DNA from: Pectobacterium aroidearum
GTDB taxonomy: Bacteria > Pseudomonadota > Gammaproteobacteria > Enterobacterales > Enterobacteriaceae
Length of the DNA: 64,000 nt
Direction of reading: 5' to 3'
Assembly: GCF_041228105.1 (NCBI RefSeq)
Contig: NZ_CP166097.1
Location: forward strand, 1,860,001-1,924,000
Made by a program: the position numbers and the translations under genes. The notes beneath the pieces are model-generated. The model saw only the letters and a list, made by a program, of their open reading frames with translations. It was not told where the DNA came from and searched no databases. This document shows, one piece after another, positions 63,146 through 64,000 of the stretch; positions within the stretch are counted from its first letter, which is position 1, and the number at the start of each line of letters is the position of its first letter.

Positions 63146-64000
63146 ATGTCTGAATGCAAAGGATTGCCGAAAGGGGAACAGAAGAGCAAAAGCGGTAAAG
63201 AGTCGGGGCAGATATCCCGGCTTGATCTGGCATTGACGCTGACTGCCCAGAATACTGAGGCTGAGGTGTGTGACTGGCTTTTATCTACACTGGCATTTTA
63301 CTTGTGGCCCCAGGGAGCGATGCTGGGGTTAGCTGATAGCAGCGGCAGGCAACTCTTGTGCCAAGGCCAGGTGGCAGATGTCCCCGTTGTGATGACGCTT
63401 GATGTGGATGATTTCAGCCATCCATTAGCCTATGCCTTGCATGAGAACAAGGCACACGTCTGGTCATCGTTGAATGGTGGTGCGCGTATTGAGCATCTGG
63501 CTTTTCAGCAGATGCTGTCGGGGTTGGGGGCAGCGTGTGGGCTGTATGCCATACCGGTGTTATCGGATAACGGCACTGTGCTGGGAACACTGGCGCTGCT
63601 GGATACACCAGAGCGTTTACAACAATGGCACGATAGTGGAGAAGGCAAAAAACTGGTTCAGATATTCTGTAATCAGATGGTGCTTTTGCGCCAGCGATCG
63701 GGAGGGTTGCATCAGCAGTCAATGCTTAGCGCTTCTGTCAAACGCGCTCGGGATGAGGCGCGCCATCAGGCGTTGATAAAACGCATGCAGGATGTGCTGA
63801 TCGGTCAGTCGCCATGCATGAGGGTGCTGCAACAGAAGGTCGGACAAGCGGCTGAGCATACGTTGTCGGTGCTGATTCTGGGCGAAACCGGTACAGGCAA
63901 GGATGTGGTGGCTCGCCTGCTGCACCAATGTTCGAGCAGGGGAGATGCGCCGTTTGTGGCAATTAACTGTGCCGCGATCCCCGAGAGTCTGATCGAAAGC
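63146..64000 (+). CDS. VasH-like sigma-54 activator (partial, runs off window)
   Basis: The first 285 codons of an enhancer-binding protein; the frame is open to the window edge. Residues about 40-185 form a GAF-like sensor ([55 protein letters not shown]) and from about 225 the AAA+ domain begins: [42 protein letters not shown] (Walker A GETGTGKD) and [16 protein letters not shown]. VasH-type activators switch on T6SS operons with sigma-54. AAGGAGG precedes the ATG at 63146. Confidence 0.9.
   Translation, partial: MSECKGLPKGEQKSKSGKESGQISRLDLALTLTAQNTEAEVCDWLLSTLAFYLWPQGAMLGLADSSGRQLLCQGQVADVPVVMTLDVDDFSHPLAYALHENKAHVWSSLNGGARIEHLAFQQMLSGLGAACGLYAIPVLSDNGTVLGTLALLDTPERLQQWHDSGEGKKLVQIFCNQMVLLRQRSGGLHQQSMLSASVKRARDEARHQALIKRMQDVLIGQSPCMRVLQQKVGQAAEHTLSVLILGETGTGKDVVARLLHQCSSRGDAPFVAINCAAIPESLIES

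Overview
The window looks like an enterobacterial chromosome of the Pectobacteriaceae, most probably Pectobacterium. The backbone genes read directly as cycA, iraP, yecF, uvrY (the GacA/ExpA-type regulator), uvrC and pgsA, with tRNA-Asn, tRNA-Lys and tRNA-Gly between them. An hcp-vgrG-eag-rhs locus followed by a sigma-54 activator at the right edge is the usual type VI secretion (T6SS) layout of this group. The genus call is inference from protein similarity and gene order. No rRNA and no CRISPR array was seen.

Layout. (1) 1-11.06 kb: the outer part of an integrated element. It carries a small metabolic cargo (aminotransferase, AraC, LysE exporter, DUF2000, tautomerase, TetR, isochorismatase-like hydrolase) and then an element module (TraR/DksA-like, DUF2857, AlpA, Ner-like and two tandem XRE regulators, P4-type integrase). 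(2) 11.06-39.28 kb: a second, AT-rich island of about 28 kb, closed by a 23-bp direct repeat of the tRNA-Asn 3' end and by its own P4-type integrase. The two islands therefore sit in tandem at one tRNA-Asn. (3) 39.3-47.7 kb: conserved backbone. (4) 47.9-52.4 kb: a short third insertion behind tRNA-Gly(GCC), with an oversized integrase. (5) 52.6-53.75 kb: two tandem Ner-like regulator genes, each preceded by a structured leader RNA resembling phage P1 C4 / P4 CI. (6) 54.1 kb to the end: T6SS genes: hcp, vgrG, Eag chaperone, Rhs-PAAR effector with a GIY-YIG nuclease tip, Imm26-type immunity protein, an rhs remnant, and the start of a VasH-like sigma-54 activator.

The 28-kb island holds the most material. 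It carries a set of tyrosine recombinases ending in a small helical protein that matches the gamma-mobile-trio (GMT) arrangement. Downstream are a mobilisation module (MobC plus relaxase), a SIR2-domain protein with a four-helix membrane partner, an HNH-like zinc-finger protein, a HigB/HigA-ImmA/beta-protein operon, an AbiGi-like protein, two proteins with PD-(D/E)XK signatures, and an orphan Hcp facing a small effector/membrane-immunity pair. This mix of anti-phage and antibacterial cargo is what GMT islands are known for.

The candidates most worth testing are the covarying leader RNA plus Ner-like gene, present twice at 52.6-53.75 kb; the SIR2 plus membrane-protein pair; the HigB/HigA-ImmA/beta operon with its operator; and the Hcp-linked effector/immunity pair.
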